Positions 45,955 to 54,476 of a stretch of 64,000 nucleotides of DNA are shown here, piece after piece; within the stretch, counting starts at the first letter, position 1; the number at the start of each line of letters is the position of its first letter. The stretch spans positions 434,001 to 498,000 of the forward strand of contig NC_009135.1 of NCBI RefSeq assembly GCF_000016125.1, given 5' to 3'. The notes under the pieces are model-generated. The model saw nothing but the letters and a program-made list of their open reading frames with translations, was not told where the DNA came from and searched no databases. The DNA is from Methanococcus maripaludis C5. Lineage in GTDB: Archaea > AGJL01 > Methanococci > Methanococcales > Methanococcaceae. The translations under genes and the position numbers were made by a program.

Positions 45955-46018
45955 ATTAAATTGGAAATTAAACCTTTAAATTTTATATATAATTTTAAAC
46001 AGATAAATATCCATTCAA
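45955..46018 (+). repeat. Duplicated promoter region, copy A
   Basis: This region matches 47751-47812 along its length (ATTAAA...AAATTAAAYCTTTAAATT...ATATATA...TATCCATT) with few differences. It holds a TATA-like element ending about 45 bases before the first nuclease-like gene. The same region in front of the small winged-helix gene suggests shared control. Confidence 0.6.
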
Positions 46019-46037
46019 TTAAAAAAAGGGGTTTATT

Positions 46038-46604
46038 ATGGTACTTGGCAAAATTAGATCAGCAGTTTCATCAACATTCTCAAAACTTGCAGATGCATTC
46101 AAACCAAAATCAAGATCTGAAAAGATCGAAGAAATTCGAGAAGAAATTAAAAATGACCAAACTTCTTATGAAAAAGGGACCGCGTTCAAACTATGTTGTT
46201 TAGATATGTTCCCTGAAAAAGACTTTGATCTTCTTGAAATGTCACACGATGATCCCAAAGCTTCAAACGGTAGATTCATTAAAAGCGATTTAAAACCCGA
46301 TTTACAATTTAATCATAAAAAAACAGATAGTCCTTTTAGTGTTGAATGTAAATACAGAAGCAATCTTTTTAAAGGTGCTTACAGCTGGGCCAACAACAAA
46401 AAACAAGCTGATAAATATAGAGAATTTGAATTAGAAAGCCAAATTCCCGTATATATCGCAATGGGTTTAGGGGGAACCCCTGAAAAACCGGAACAAATTT
46501 ACTTAATGCCTTTAAAAGAAATACAGTATAATTCACTCTATCCGAGTGTTTTAAACGATTATGAAGTAAAAAACATAGAAGATATTCTTAAAATAATAAA
46601 TTAG
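46038..46604 (+). CDS. PD-(D/E)xK nuclease-like protein
   Basis: A 188-residue protein. After a basic helical N-terminus (residues 1-45) it has a restriction-endonuclease-like core. KPDLQF gives the catalytic Asp at about 88, VECKYRS gives E103-x-K105, and a Q-x3-Y segment (QADKY, 123-127) follows, as in RecB/Cas4-type nucleases. It is paralogous to the C-terminal half of the next protein (KPDLQF, VECKYRS and IPVYIAMGL are shared). No methyltransferase or specificity subunit is nearby. GGGG precedes the ATG. Its role (DNA repair, defence or element control) is unknown. Confidence 0.65.
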   Translation: MVLGKIRSAVSSTFSKLADAFKPKSRSEKIEEIREEIKNDQTSYEKGTAFKLCCLDMFPEKDFDLLEMSHDDPKASNGRFIKSDLKPDLQFNHKKTDSPFSVECKYRSNLFKGAYSWANNKKQADKYREFELESQIPVYIAMGLGGTPEKPEQIYLMPLKEIQYNSLYPSVLNDYEVKNIEDILKIIN

Positions 46605-46623
46605 ATTTATTGGATGGAAAAAC

Positions 46624-47715
46624 ATGATAAAAAAAGATATTACCGAATTTGTAGATATTCCACATCAAAAACTACTAAAAAAGATCTATAACTTTGAAAA
46701 AACAATTCCCCACGATGAACTTTTTAAATCTCAAAAAAATGGTTTTGGATCAACATATGGACTAAGTGATTTAAAAAACTGGGGCATGTTAAAAGAAAAC
46801 GTTAAAAATCAATATGATATAAAGAAAAATGAATATACTATAACTCCACTGGGTAAATACGTTGCATTGCTTTTGAAAAGGATTAATAAAGAAGACTTAA
46901 GCGACGAAGAATTAGAATTTTTAAACGATTATACAATTTTCAATGAATTATTTGAAATTCCAACACTAAAATTTATTTTAAAAACACTTTACCATAACAG
47001 TGAATTTATAAGTTCTAAAGAAATTTCAAACGGTGTTTACAAAAACTTAGGAATTTCCAACTTTGCAACCAATACAGAAATAAAAAAACTTGCAGTAATT
47101 GGTTTTTTAGAATCTTACGTAACAGGTAGTTTCATATTTGCCACACATTCTTACCGGTTAAACGAGCTCGGAAAGAAAGTTTATGAGCATTATAATTCAA
47201 ATCCAGAACCAATAACGCCCCCTGTAAAAAATGAAGAAATTAAAAAAGAAATAAGTGATACAGACCAGTTAGCACATGAAAAAGGAAAAAATTTTGAAAG
47301 TTATGTAATGGATAATTTTTTTCCAAAAGAAAACTTCGATTTACTCCATGTAACGCCTGATGCAGAAACTAATGAAAAAAGGTATGTTGAAAGTTCAAGA
47401 AAGCCAGATTTACAATTTAGGGATAAAAAAACAGGTAAAATATTTTACGTTGAATGTAAATATCGAAGTAGATTATTTAATGAAAAGTATGTATGGGCAA
47501 AAAATACCGAACAGGCGGAAAGATACCGAAATATTGAGTATTTAGAAGAAATTCCGGTATATATCGCAATGGGATTAATGGGAACTTCGGATAATCCTAA
47601 AAAAGTATTTTTAATGCCATTATGTAATATGGAAAATGTTGCAATATTTCTAAGTGTTTTAAAAGATTACGAAATAAAAGAAGCTAAAGATGTATCCAAA
47701 ATACTAAATTCTTAA
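46624..47715 (+). CDS. Winged-helix-fused PD-(D/E)xK nuclease-like protein
   Basis: A 363-residue protein 19 bases after its paralogue. The N-terminal 200 residues look like two winged-helix domains (about 5-90, with ITPLGKYVALLLKRI, and 100-195, with SSKEISNGVYKNLGISNF and HSYRLNELGKKVYEHY). From residue 215 it has the same nuclease core as the preceding protein: D262 in KPDLQF, E277 and K279 in VECKYRS, and Q-x3-Y at 297-301. It probably binds DNA with one half and cuts or recognises it with the other. This domain combination is the most distinctive protein in the accessory pocket. Confidence 0.65.
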   Translation: MIKKDITEFVDIPHQKLLKKIYNFEKTIPHDELFKSQKNGFGSTYGLSDLKNWGMLKENVKNQYDIKKNEYTITPLGKYVALLLKRINKEDLSDEELEFLNDYTIFNELFEIPTLKFILKTLYHNSEFISSKEISNGVYKNLGISNFATNTEIKKLAVIGFLESYVTGSFIFATHSYRLNELGKKVYEHYNSNPEPITPPVKNEEIKKEISDTDQLAHEKGKNFESYVMDNFFPKENFDLLHVTPDAETNEKRYVESSRKPDLQFRDKKTGKIFYVECKYRSRLFNEKYVWAKNTEQAERYRNIEYLEEIPVYIAMGLMGTSDNPKKVFLMPLCNMENVAIFLSVLKDYEIKEAKDVSKILNS

Positions 47716-47750
47716 ATTTTTAATCTTTAAATTACTCTTTTTAAATTTTA

Positions 47751-47812
47751 ATTAAACTCAAAATTAAATCTTTAAATTATATATACGATTTTTATTAAAT
47801 GTATATCCATTA
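47751..47812 (+). repeat. Duplicated promoter region, copy B
   Basis: This is the second copy of the segment at 45955-46018, ending 57 bases before the winged-helix gene at 47870. It includes CTTTAAATTATATATA, the probable BRE-TATA element. The TATCCATT 3' end is also conserved. Confidence 0.6.
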
Positions 47813-47869
47813 ACTTTTATTATTTTGTAATCTTAATTGATTAACAACTATCCAAATAGGGGGAAATAA

Positions 47870-48130
47870 ATGCCTGAACTTGAAATAAGAAAAAATATTT
47901 TAAAATATTTACATGAAAAAGGCAATTATGTAACTGGGGGCGAATTAGCCGATAAAATAAATCTTCAAAAAGATGAATTAAAAGTTCATCTTGATTTTTT
48001 AGAAACGGGAGGCTATTTAAAATTAAACGGTGCAGTCGGCGGAATTTCCCACATTTCAGCAATAACCGAGAAAGGAAAAAAGATGGTTGAAAATAACGAG
48101 TTTAAATTTCAAAAACCATTCTTATCTTAA
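47870..48130 (+). CDS. Small winged-helix DNA-binding protein
   Basis: An 86-residue protein. It has a helix-turn-helix at about residues 20-48 (TGGELADKINLQKDELKVHLDFLE), then a wing (GGYLKLNGAVGGISHISAITEKGKKMVE). GGGGG precedes the ATG at 47870. It is probably a transcription regulator. Its promoter region is a copy of that of the first nuclease gene, so it may autoregulate and control that pair. The promoter link is seen; the regulatory link is inference. Confidence 0.7.
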   Translation: MPELEIRKNILKYLHEKGNYVTGGELADKINLQKDELKVHLDFLETGGYLKLNGAVGGISHISAITEKGKKMVENNEFKFQKPFLS

Positions 48131-48159
48131 ATTACTCATTTTCAAAAAATTGAAGAAAA

Positions 48160-48200
48160 TTTATCTTTTTTAAGAAAATTAAATCAACATTTTTAAATAA
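48160..48200. repeat. Imperfect direct repeat, left copy
   Basis: TTTATCTTTTTTAAGAAAAT and the following 20 bases (TAAATCAACATTTTTAAATA) recur at 48659-48700 with a few changes. The two copies flank the membrane-protein gene at 48258. AT-rich DNA makes chance similarity possible, but the colinear match is about 40 bases. Confidence 0.4.
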
Positions 48201-48257
48201 AATTTATTTAATAATTTGGTTCACGACATATATTGTTTTTATTTGTGGGGAGTTAGC

Positions 48258-48623
48258 ATGAATTTGGTACTTATAATAACATTGGTGGTATTCGCATTTT
48301 CATTTAGAAAAGTATGCAACAATATAATCAATGATTTTTCAGGTTATGAAAATTCTCAAAATAATAAATTTATCGATGTTGTAGAGTCTATCCTGCTCAT
48401 ATCGTCAGTCGTTTTTTATTTTGTATTAGTTGCATTTTTGGGCAAAGGACTTTCAACTTTTGAAGTATTTCAAAGTCAAATTCCTGAAGTTAAGATAGTA
48501 AGTATACTTATTCTTCCACTTATCGCCATGTATTTATTTTCAGTATTTGCAAGTAAGCAGGCTGTAAATTACAGCTTTAAAAAGGAATTAATTAAAAAGA
48601 GAGATGTAAAAAAGGAAATTTAA
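48258..48623 (+). CDS. Small hypothetical membrane protein
   Basis: A 121-residue protein with three hydrophobic segments (about residues 1-18, 40-62 and 75-97) and a lysine-rich C-terminal tail (KKELIKKRDVKKE), which predicts a cytoplasmic tail. GGGGAG precedes the ATG at 48258; the frame itself opens upstream at 48216. I recognise no family. It is flanked by imperfect direct repeats and lies in the accessory pocket. It is not part of the pseudogene family at 45135 so far as I can see. Confidence 0.6.
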   Translation: MNLVLIITLVVFAFSFRKVCNNIINDFSGYENSQNNKFIDVVESILLISSVVFYFVLVAFLGKGLSTFEVFQSQIPEVKIVSILILPLIAMYLFSVFASKQAVNYSFKKELIKKRDVKKEI

Positions 48624-48658
48624 GAAAATTGGGTTTTAAAAATTCAAATGGAGTTTTT

Positions 48659-48700
48659 TTTATCTTTTTTTAAGAAACTTAAATCAGAATTTTAAATTCT
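48659..48700. repeat. Imperfect direct repeat, right copy
   Basis: This is the partner of 48160-48200. It reads TTTATCTTTTTTTAAGAAAC and continues TTAAATCAGAATTTTAAATT. Confidence 0.4.
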
Positions 48701-48713
48701 TTTTTAAATCAAC

Positions 48714-49201
48714 TTAAGGTCTATTTCGAAAAATAAATTTTTGGTGCGGATAATTGAATTCTTCAACAAATTCGTCTTCTAAAAATCCTATTTTTTTATA
48801 GGGTGCTCTTGGAGCCACACCTTTCAAATCGCCTTCACGAAACGTTGTAACCGAAATATCCATATCTTTTGGAAATAAGTCGATCATTTTTTTAACCATT
48901 GCATATCCAATTCCCATTTTGCGGTAATCTGGATGTACTGCCATACATGAAAGGCATTTTGAATAATATGAAAATATCAAGACCCCTACGATATTGCCAT
49001 TGTCGGACTTTGTAAAAAGAGCTGTTTTTCTTTCAATGTTTTTTATAACTGTTTTTTTATAATCTTCCAACTGTTCTGCAGTTTCCAATCCTGGAAAATT
49101 ATCTCTAACTATTTGAATCATTTCTATGCAGGCATATCGTTTAGTTCTGCAAATTGTAATTTAAAATTGGGAGCATTATGTTTCCTTACAAGTAGATCCA
49201 T
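48714..49201 (-). pseudogene. GNAT acetyltransferase with a frameshift near its start
   Basis: The main frame (ATG at 49121) encodes 135 residues with the GNAT acetyl-CoA loop HPDYRKMGIGYAM. It seems short at the N-terminus. Upstream, an ATG at 49201 with GGTG before it opens a second frame, ending FAELNDMPA at a TAG (49124-49126). Joining the two by one added base gives DMPAIEMIQIVRDNFPG, a typical GNAT first helix. So this looks like a full-length acetyltransferase disrupted by a single-base loss. A sequencing error or a shorter functional form from 49121 remain possible. Substrate unknown. Confidence 0.65.
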
Positions 49202-49322
49202 GAAAAAAACACCTTTTAAAACATTGCTGTAAAGTGGCCCATATATTCAATGAATATGTGTAGGATAAAAAGATTTTTATTACTTTTAAATTACTCTTTT
49301 TAATTTTAAAAAAATAATAAAG

Positions 49323-49784
49323 TTACTCTTTTTTAATTTTTTCAACAACTTCTATTCCGTAAATTTGGGTGTCCGGATATTGTCCAAATTCATCTTTTTC
49401 AATTGCCTTTACCATGTCCCAAATCGTTAAAAGTGCAACAGAAACTCCAGTTAAACTTTCCATCTCGATTCCTGTTTTGTATGTAGCTTTTACCCTTGCT
49501 TCTGCTTTTATTTTATCATCAAAAATCTCAAAATTAACTTTTATAGATTCAATCGGAAGTGGGTGGCACATCGGAATGATATTCGAAGTGTTTTTAACCG
49601 CCATAACTCCTGCAACTTGCGCAGTAGTTAAAACATCTCCTTTAATGAGTTCTTTTTTGGTAATTTTTTCAATAGTCGATTTTTTAAGTTTTATAAACCC
49701 AATTGCAGTACAAATTCGTTCAACGTCCTTTTTTTTGGAAACATCGACCATTTTTACGCCATTTTCATCAACATGTGTAAGCAC
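49323..49784 (-). CDS. moaC: Cyclic pyranopterin monophosphate synthase MoaC
   Basis: A 153-residue protein starting [41 protein letters not shown] is the MoaC signature, and [27 protein letters not shown] is the second conserved block with the active-site lysine. It completes pyranopterin formation in molybdenum/tungsten cofactor synthesis, needed for formylmethanofuran and formate dehydrogenases. The start is GTG at 49784 with GGCGAT upstream. No other moa genes are near. It is divergent from the HTH-ACT regulator. Confidence 0.95.
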   Translation of the reverse strand: MLTHVDENGVKMVDVSKKKDVERICTAIGFIKLKKSTIEKITKKELIKGDVLTTAQVAGVMAVKNTSNIIPMCHPLPIESIKVNFEIFDDKIKAEARVKATYKTGIEMESLTGVSVALLTIWDMVKAIEKDEFGQYPDTQIYGIEVVEKIKKE

Positions 49785-49881
49785 GATTATCGCCTTTTGA
49801 ATAGATAATATTAAGAAAAAGAATATTCGTATATTGTTGTGTAATTTTATTTAAGTTATTTGATTCTATGTTGTGAAAATA

Positions 49882-50316
49882 ATGAAGATCGACGGGCTAA
49901 CTGAGAGAATACTTACGCTACTTGAAAAATACAGCACTACTAGAGAAATTGCGGCCGCCATGGAAACCCACCCTAAAAATATTGATAGATACATCCGGGT
50001 TTTGAGGGATCTTGGGTTTGTCGAAACAAAAAAGGGAAAAACGGGCGGTGTTTTTTTAACAAACGAAGGAAGATACGTTTTAAAGAAAAAAAATATAAAT
50101 TTAATTACTATCAAAGTTCAGGTGGTCGCTGAAGATAAAATAGGGCTGTTGGCAAGTATATCTTCTAGAATTTCTGAAATAAATGGGAATATTTTATCAA
50201 CTACGCTTGAAAAAGAAGGAAATAAGGTAAGAGTCTGGTTAGTCATCGAAAATCTTGAATTTAATGATTTAAAAGATAATTTAAAAGATATAGCTGATAA
50301 AGTGGTGCTTTTATGA
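49882..50316 (+). CDS. HTH-ACT domain regulator
   Basis: A 144-residue protein. The N-terminal half is a winged helix (REIAAAMETHPKNIDRYIRVLRDLGFVETKKGKTGGVFLT). The C-terminal half (about 75-144) is an ACT-type ligand domain (VQVVAEDKIGLLASISSRISEINGNILS). It would sense an amino acid or similar ligand and control transcription. GTGA lies before the ATG at 49882; the frame opens with GTG at 49873. Its stop overlaps the start of cyaB (ATGA), so it may regulate its own operon. Confidence 0.8.
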   Translation: MKIDGLTERILTLLEKYSTTREIAAAMETHPKNIDRYIRVLRDLGFVETKKGKTGGVFLTNEGRYVLKKKNINLITIKVQVVAEDKIGLLASISSRISEINGNILSTTLEKEGNKVRVWLVIENLEFNDLKDNLKDIADKVVLL

Positions 50317-50876
50317 TCGAAGTAGAGATAAAAGTTAGTTTAATGGACGAAGATTCTGAAAAAATACTCGAAAAACTAAAAAGTCTAGGTTTTGAAAAAA
50401 ACGAAACAAAAGAACAAATTGATAAATATTTTAACGGAATAGATCGCGATTTTCAAATAACCGATGAAGCTTTAAGAATAAGAAAATCCCTAAATCTCGA
50501 TACAAACGAAGGAACTGTATATGTTACCTACAAAGGAAAAAAATTAGACAATATTTCAAAAACAAGAGAAGAAATTGAATTAGAAATTTCGGAAATGGAT
50601 CCAATGTACAAAATTTTTGAAAAGTTAGGATTTAAACCCGTCGATCCAGTTCGAAAGGTAAGGGAGATTTACAGAAAAGATGATCTCGAAGTTTCATTTG
50701 ATAATGTGGATTATGTTGGAAACTATCTTGAAATTGAAAAAGTTGTGGACGACGATTCAAAACGCGAACAGGCTCTTGAAGAACTTCTAAATTTACTGAA
50801 AAGTTTAAATATCAGTACTGATAAATTAGAAAAGAGATCTTATTTAGAATTGCGGAGAGGAAACTGTGGAAAATAG
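50313..50876 (+). CDS. cyaB: CYTH-domain protein, class IV adenylate cyclase-like
   Basis: A 187-residue protein. The N-terminal MIEVEIKVSL gives the ExExK motif of CYTH enzymes, and the basic and acidic tunnel residues continue in DEALRIRKSL, VYVTYKGKKL and YVGNYLEIEKVV. Family members act on triphosphates: CyaB adenylate cyclases, thiamine triphosphatases and inorganic triphosphatases. A role in cAMP signalling in an archaeon is not established. It overlaps the HTH-ACT gene by 4 bases and is followed by the overlapping small ORF at 50866. Confidence 0.85.
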   Translation: MIEVEIKVSLMDEDSEKILEKLKSLGFEKNETKEQIDKYFNGIDRDFQITDEALRIRKSLNLDTNEGTVYVTYKGKKLDNISKTREEIELEISEMDPMYKIFEKLGFKPVDPVRKVREIYRKDDLEVSFDNVDYVGNYLEIEKVVDDDSKREQALEELLNLLKSLNISTDKLEKRSYLELRRGNCGK

Positions 50877-50952
50877 GAAATTGGTGGCATTATTTATTGG
50901 ATTGGCAATGATCTGTTCTACAATCCCACTGTTTTTTTTCACATTAAATTAA
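50866..50952 (+). CDS. 28-residue single-span membrane peptide
   Basis: A GTG-started ORF of 28 codons preceded by GGAGAGG, a strong ribosome site within the end of cyaB. It encodes MENRKL followed by a hydrophobic run (VALFIGLAMICSTIPLFFFT), which predicts one membrane helix. It overlaps the cyaB end by 11 bases and is probably translationally coupled. The ribosome site and membrane-type composition argue for a real product. The role is unknown. Confidence 0.5.
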   Translation: MENRKLVALFIGLAMICSTIPLFFFTLN

Positions 50953-50985
50953 TTAATTTTTTTTTAAAATAAAAAAGTAATGGAA

Positions 50986-52530
50986 TTAACCCATAAGTTT
51001 GTTTATTCCATCAATAACTGCTTCCACTGATGCTTTAACAACGTCATCGCCAGTAGCTTTTGCAATAACTTCTTTTTCATGATTTTCAAGTCTAACGGTA
51101 ACTTCTGCAATAGCGTCAGTTCCACCCGAAATTGCACTGATGTTGTATTCATTTAATCTGACGTTTTCGCCAACTGCAGCCTGAATTGCTTTTAATGCTG
51201 CATCGACAGGACCAACCCCTAGTTCAGATGTTTTATAAATTTTATCTCTTACTTTCAATGCAACGCTTGCAGTTGGAAGTACGTTGTTTCCGGTAATTAC
51301 TGCAAACTGCTCTAAATCAACGATTCTTTCAGATTTTAAAGTTCTCTGAGTAATATCTTCAGTAATTGCCATTACATCTGCGTCGGTTACAATTTTTCCT
51401 TTATCCCCAATTGCTTTTACCCGTTCAACAATGTCGCAAAACTGTTCTTTTGAAAGATTATCTCCAATTTCAACACCGATTTCTGAAAGCTTTGATTTTA
51501 TCGCGTGAGCACCGCTATGTTTTCCAAGAACAATTCTACGCTTATTACCAACAATTGCAGGATCAATTGGTTCATATGTTAGGGCATGTGCTAAAACACC
51601 GTGTGCGTGAATTCCACTTTCGTGAGCAAATGAATTTTCGCCAACGATTGCTTTGTTAGGTTGTGTTTTAATTCCTGTGTAATTTGAAACGATTCTTGAG
51701 AGTTTTGTGAGCATTTTTGTATCGACATTAGTTTCTATTCCGTAAACCATGTTCAATGTCATCACGGTTTCTTCTAATGATGCATTTCCTGCTCTTTCAC
51801 CAAGTCCATTTACAGTACAGTGAACCTGTTCAGCACCAGCTTCAACTGCTGCAACTGAGTTTGAAACAGCAATTCCAAAGTCATTGTGGCAGTGTACTGA
51901 TAAAGGAACTTTAATATCTTTCTTAAGTTCAGAAATCAAGTAATTCATTGAATTTGGAACCATAACTCCAACTGTGTCTGGAACATTTATCCTGTCTGCC
52001 CCGGCTTCAACTGCTTTTTTGTAAACTTCTTTTAAATAATCGAGTTCAGTTCTTGTAGCATCTTCTGCTGAGAATTCTACAATTACTCCGCGTTCCTTGA
52101 TGTATTCGATAGCTTCGATTGCAGTATCGATAATCTTTTCTTTACTCATTTTTAGCTTGTATTCCCTGTGTAGTGGGGATGTTGCAATAAATGTGTGGAT
52201 ACTGTCAACACCACAATCAATTGCAATATCAATATCTTTTTTAACAGCTCTTGTAAGTCCGCAGATTTCTGCATCGAGCCCCATAGAAGTTATTTTTTTA
52301 ATGGATTCCTGTTCGCCTTCGGAAGATACTGGAAAACCGGCTTCTATTGCATCAACGCCAATTTCGCTTAAATGTTTTGCAATATCTATTTTTTGGTTAG
52401 GCATTAGGGAAACTCCGGGGGTCTGTTCCCCATCCCGTAGCGTAGTATCAAATACGCGCACCTTTTCGGGCAGTTTCATAGATTTTAGGGAGTTTTTAAT
52501 AATTTCGTTACTATCCAAATAAGATTCCAT
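50986..52530 (-). CDS. leuA: 2-isopropylmalate synthase
   Basis: A 514-residue DRE-TIM metallolyase: [17 protein letters not shown] with the metal Asp, [14 protein letters not shown] with the HxH metal ligands, and [17 protein letters not shown] before the C-terminal LeuA dimer domain (from about residue 390; [21 protein letters not shown]). It condenses acetyl-CoA with 2-oxoisovalerate in leucine synthesis. The related methanogen enzymes are citramalate synthase (CimA) and homocitrate synthase (AksA); full length and the C-terminal regulatory domain favour LeuA. GGTGAT precedes the ATG. Substrate choice is family inference. Confidence 0.85.
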   Translation of the reverse strand: MESYLDSNEIIKNSLKSMKLPEKVRVFDTTLRDGEQTPGVSLMPNQKIDIAKHLSEIGVDAIEAGFPVSSEGEQESIKKITSMGLDAEICGLTRAVKKDIDIAIDCGVDSIHTFIATSPLHREYKLKMSKEKIIDTAIEAIEYIKERGVIVEFSAEDATRTELDYLKEVYKKAVEAGADRINVPDTVGVMVPNSMNYLISELKKDIKVPLSVHCHNDFGIAVSNSVAAVEAGAEQVHCTVNGLGERAGNASLEETVMTLNMVYGIETNVDTKMLTKLSRIVSNYTGIKTQPNKAIVGENSFAHESGIHAHGVLAHALTYEPIDPAIVGNKRRIVLGKHSGAHAIKSKLSEIGVEIGDNLSKEQFCDIVERVKAIGDKGKIVTDADVMAITEDITQRTLKSERIVDLEQFAVITGNNVLPTASVALKVRDKIYKTSELGVGPVDAALKAIQAAVGENVRLNEYNISAISGGTDAIAEVTVRLENHEKEVIAKATGDDVVKASVEAVIDGINKLMG

Positions 52531-52598
52531 ATCATCACCATTAACTAAATAAAATATTCAAATAATGTAATTTTAAAGATATTATGCTAAGGAACTAT

Positions 52599-54443
52599 TT
52601 AATTATTTTTACGATACCAAACTCCTATTAAAATGCCTAAAATCATACCTGTGATTAGATACGTGATATTTATAAAGTAATTTTTGTAATCGTTACCAAA
52701 CAAGTTTAAATTATTTGAATTTCCCGGAATTTCGTAATTCACGCTTTCTTTCCTATAATTAAAAGCATCACTATCAAATTCTTTTAGAATATCCATATTC
52801 ATCTGGGCGTAGGCTATAGAATATTTGAAATAGAGAATTTTTGAATATTTATCGTCTAGATTTTCCGCGTATTCGAAATAACTTAGCGCAGAAACCGGAA
52901 TATATTCTGAATTATTTTCATTATTTAAAACGCAGTTTTCAGCTCTGTTTATCTTTTTTTCAGCCAAAGCTGATAGATAATCTACATCTGTTGTATAATC
53001 AAGAATTGTAGTCGAATAAACATATGCATCGATACTTTTTGATATTGCAAGAAGATACTCTTTTTCGTTATAAAGATCGATCGAATCTTCGATCTGCGTT
53101 ACTGGATAAGCTATGAGTTCTTCTGAAAGAACTGTTGAAGTATATACAACAACAATTTCTGAATTGTCGAGGTACTCTCTTGAAAGATATTTCAGGTCTT
53201 TTTCATCAATTTCTTCAGGATTTTCTTCTTCAGGCGCTAGTTCAAGCCACCAAATTCCAGTTTCGGCCCTTAACTTTGCATATGCAGCATATTCAAGTGC
53301 AGAAGTTAGATTTCTTTCATCAAGCTGATAAAATGATTCATCCATTAATTCGGAAGCTTCATATATTCTGCTTTTTGATGAAAATATGTATTCAATATTG
53401 TTTTTTGTCAAAGTTACATTTGATACATAGTTCTTTTTTTCACGTATGCTTTCATTTACAGCTAAAAGGTAATTTTTAACAGATTCGTTATTTTTGCATA
53501 AATATTTTGACTGCAAGGTTTCAAAGATAACTAAAGCATTAAAGCTTCTCGACATTCCTGCATAATAATTACTGTTTGAATCCAGTTCATTTCCAAGATA
53601 AACTAAATTTGATGCAGTTTGAATGTTTTCTTGAAATTCCTGTTTTTCCGAAGAATTTAATATTGACAAATCTAAATTTTCAACATCTTCAAGGTTTTTT
53701 TTAGCATTTTCCAACGTAATTTTTGATAATTCTTCCATAATTTGATTATATTTGCTATCAATCATTGGATTTTTTTTGTAATCCGTTTCAATTTCGTAGT
53801 TTGTGAAGTAATAAACTGCATCGTAAATATTGCTTACTTCAACAACGTTAATTCCGAGATTTTTACCGTATTCGATACTATCGATTGAGTTATTATTTTC
53901 ATCGATTTGATATCGCTGTCCATAAGGTATTAGGAAATAATCAACGTGTTTTTCGGCCCCAACTTCAATTTTTTCAAGTATTCCACCAACGGGCCCAATT
54001 GTTCCATCTGGACCAATCATTCCTGTCATCATGACGTTTTTATTCAATGTCCAATTATTTATTGCAGCAATCGTTGCAACAGTTAAAACTGCGCCTGCAG
54101 AAGGTCCTCCAACTGTCGGAACGTCTGACCTGATGATATAATAAACATCGTAGTCGTCACTGTCTTTTCCGCAAGTGTCAAAAGCTACTTTTGATGCAAT
54201 TCTGGCAGAACCTTGCATATCAATATCTGTAAGTGGTAAAGTGTCCATATACGCATGGCCTTCCCCGTCTGAAACTTTTACATCAATATCAACTGCTGTC
54301 CCAACGTATCCTTCATCAGTTATTGAAACTGCAGGGGCCGTAATGCTGACATAACTTTCAAATTCCGTATTATTTTCTAAATCAAATGCAAAGGTTGGAC
54401 TTATTGCTATTAAAATTGTGAAAATTGTAATAAGTTTTTTCAT
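52599..54443 (-). CDS. Secreted, membrane-anchored Lon-type serine protease
   Basis: A 614-residue protein. An N-terminal signal peptide (about 1-19) precedes a Lon-type S16 domain. GGPSAGAVL holds Ser at about 115 and GGILEKIEVG holds Lys at about 158, the catalytic dyad. No AAA ATPase domain is seen. A long helical region follows, and the C-terminus has a membrane helix (YLITGMILGILIGVWY) and a short cytoplasmic tail (RKNN). The protease domain would face outside. The COG1750-type archaeal family fits. Processing of cell-surface proteins is a reasonable guess. GGGGAT precedes the ATG. Confidence 0.85.
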   Translation of the reverse strand: MKKLITIFTILIAISPTFAFDLENNTEFESYVSITAPAVSITDEGYVGTAVDIDVKVSDGEGHAYMDTLPLTDIDMQGSARIASKVAFDTCGKDSDDYDVYYIIRSDVPTVGGPSAGAVLTVATIAAINNWTLNKNVMMTGMIGPDGTIGPVGGILEKIEVGAEKHVDYFLIPYGQRYQIDENNNSIDSIEYGKNLGINVVEVSNIYDAVYYFTNYEIETDYKKNPMIDSKYNQIMEELSKITLENAKKNLEDVENLDLSILNSSEKQEFQENIQTASNLVYLGNELDSNSNYYAGMSRSFNALVIFETLQSKYLCKNNESVKNYLLAVNESIREKKNYVSNVTLTKNNIEYIFSSKSRIYEASELMDESFYQLDERNLTSALEYAAYAKLRAETGIWWLELAPEEENPEEIDEKDLKYLSREYLDNSEIVVVYTSTVLSEELIAYPVTQIEDSIDLYNEKEYLLAISKSIDAYVYSTTILDYTTDVDYLSALAEKKINRAENCVLNNENNSEYIPVSALSYFEYAENLDDKYSKILYFKYSIAYAQMNMDILKEFDSDAFNYRKESVNYEIPGNSNNLNLFGNDYKNYFINITYLITGMILGILIGVWYRKNN

Positions 54444-54476
54444 AAAAATCCCCTAACTAAAATTATGTTAAATCGA

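Noticed and set aside
45961-46203. 80-codon ORF overlapping the first nuclease-like gene
   Set aside because: It is an out-of-frame shadow; the 46038 frame has the ribosome site, motifs and a paralogue.
46038-47715. Restriction-modification system
   Set aside because: No methyltransferase, specificity subunit or DEAD-box helicase lies nearby, so a conventional system is not supported.
46038-47715. Cas4-like genes marking a CRISPR locus
   Set aside because: The Q-x3-Y motif recalls Cas4, but no iron-sulfur cysteines, no cas1/cas2 and no repeat-spacer array were found in the window.
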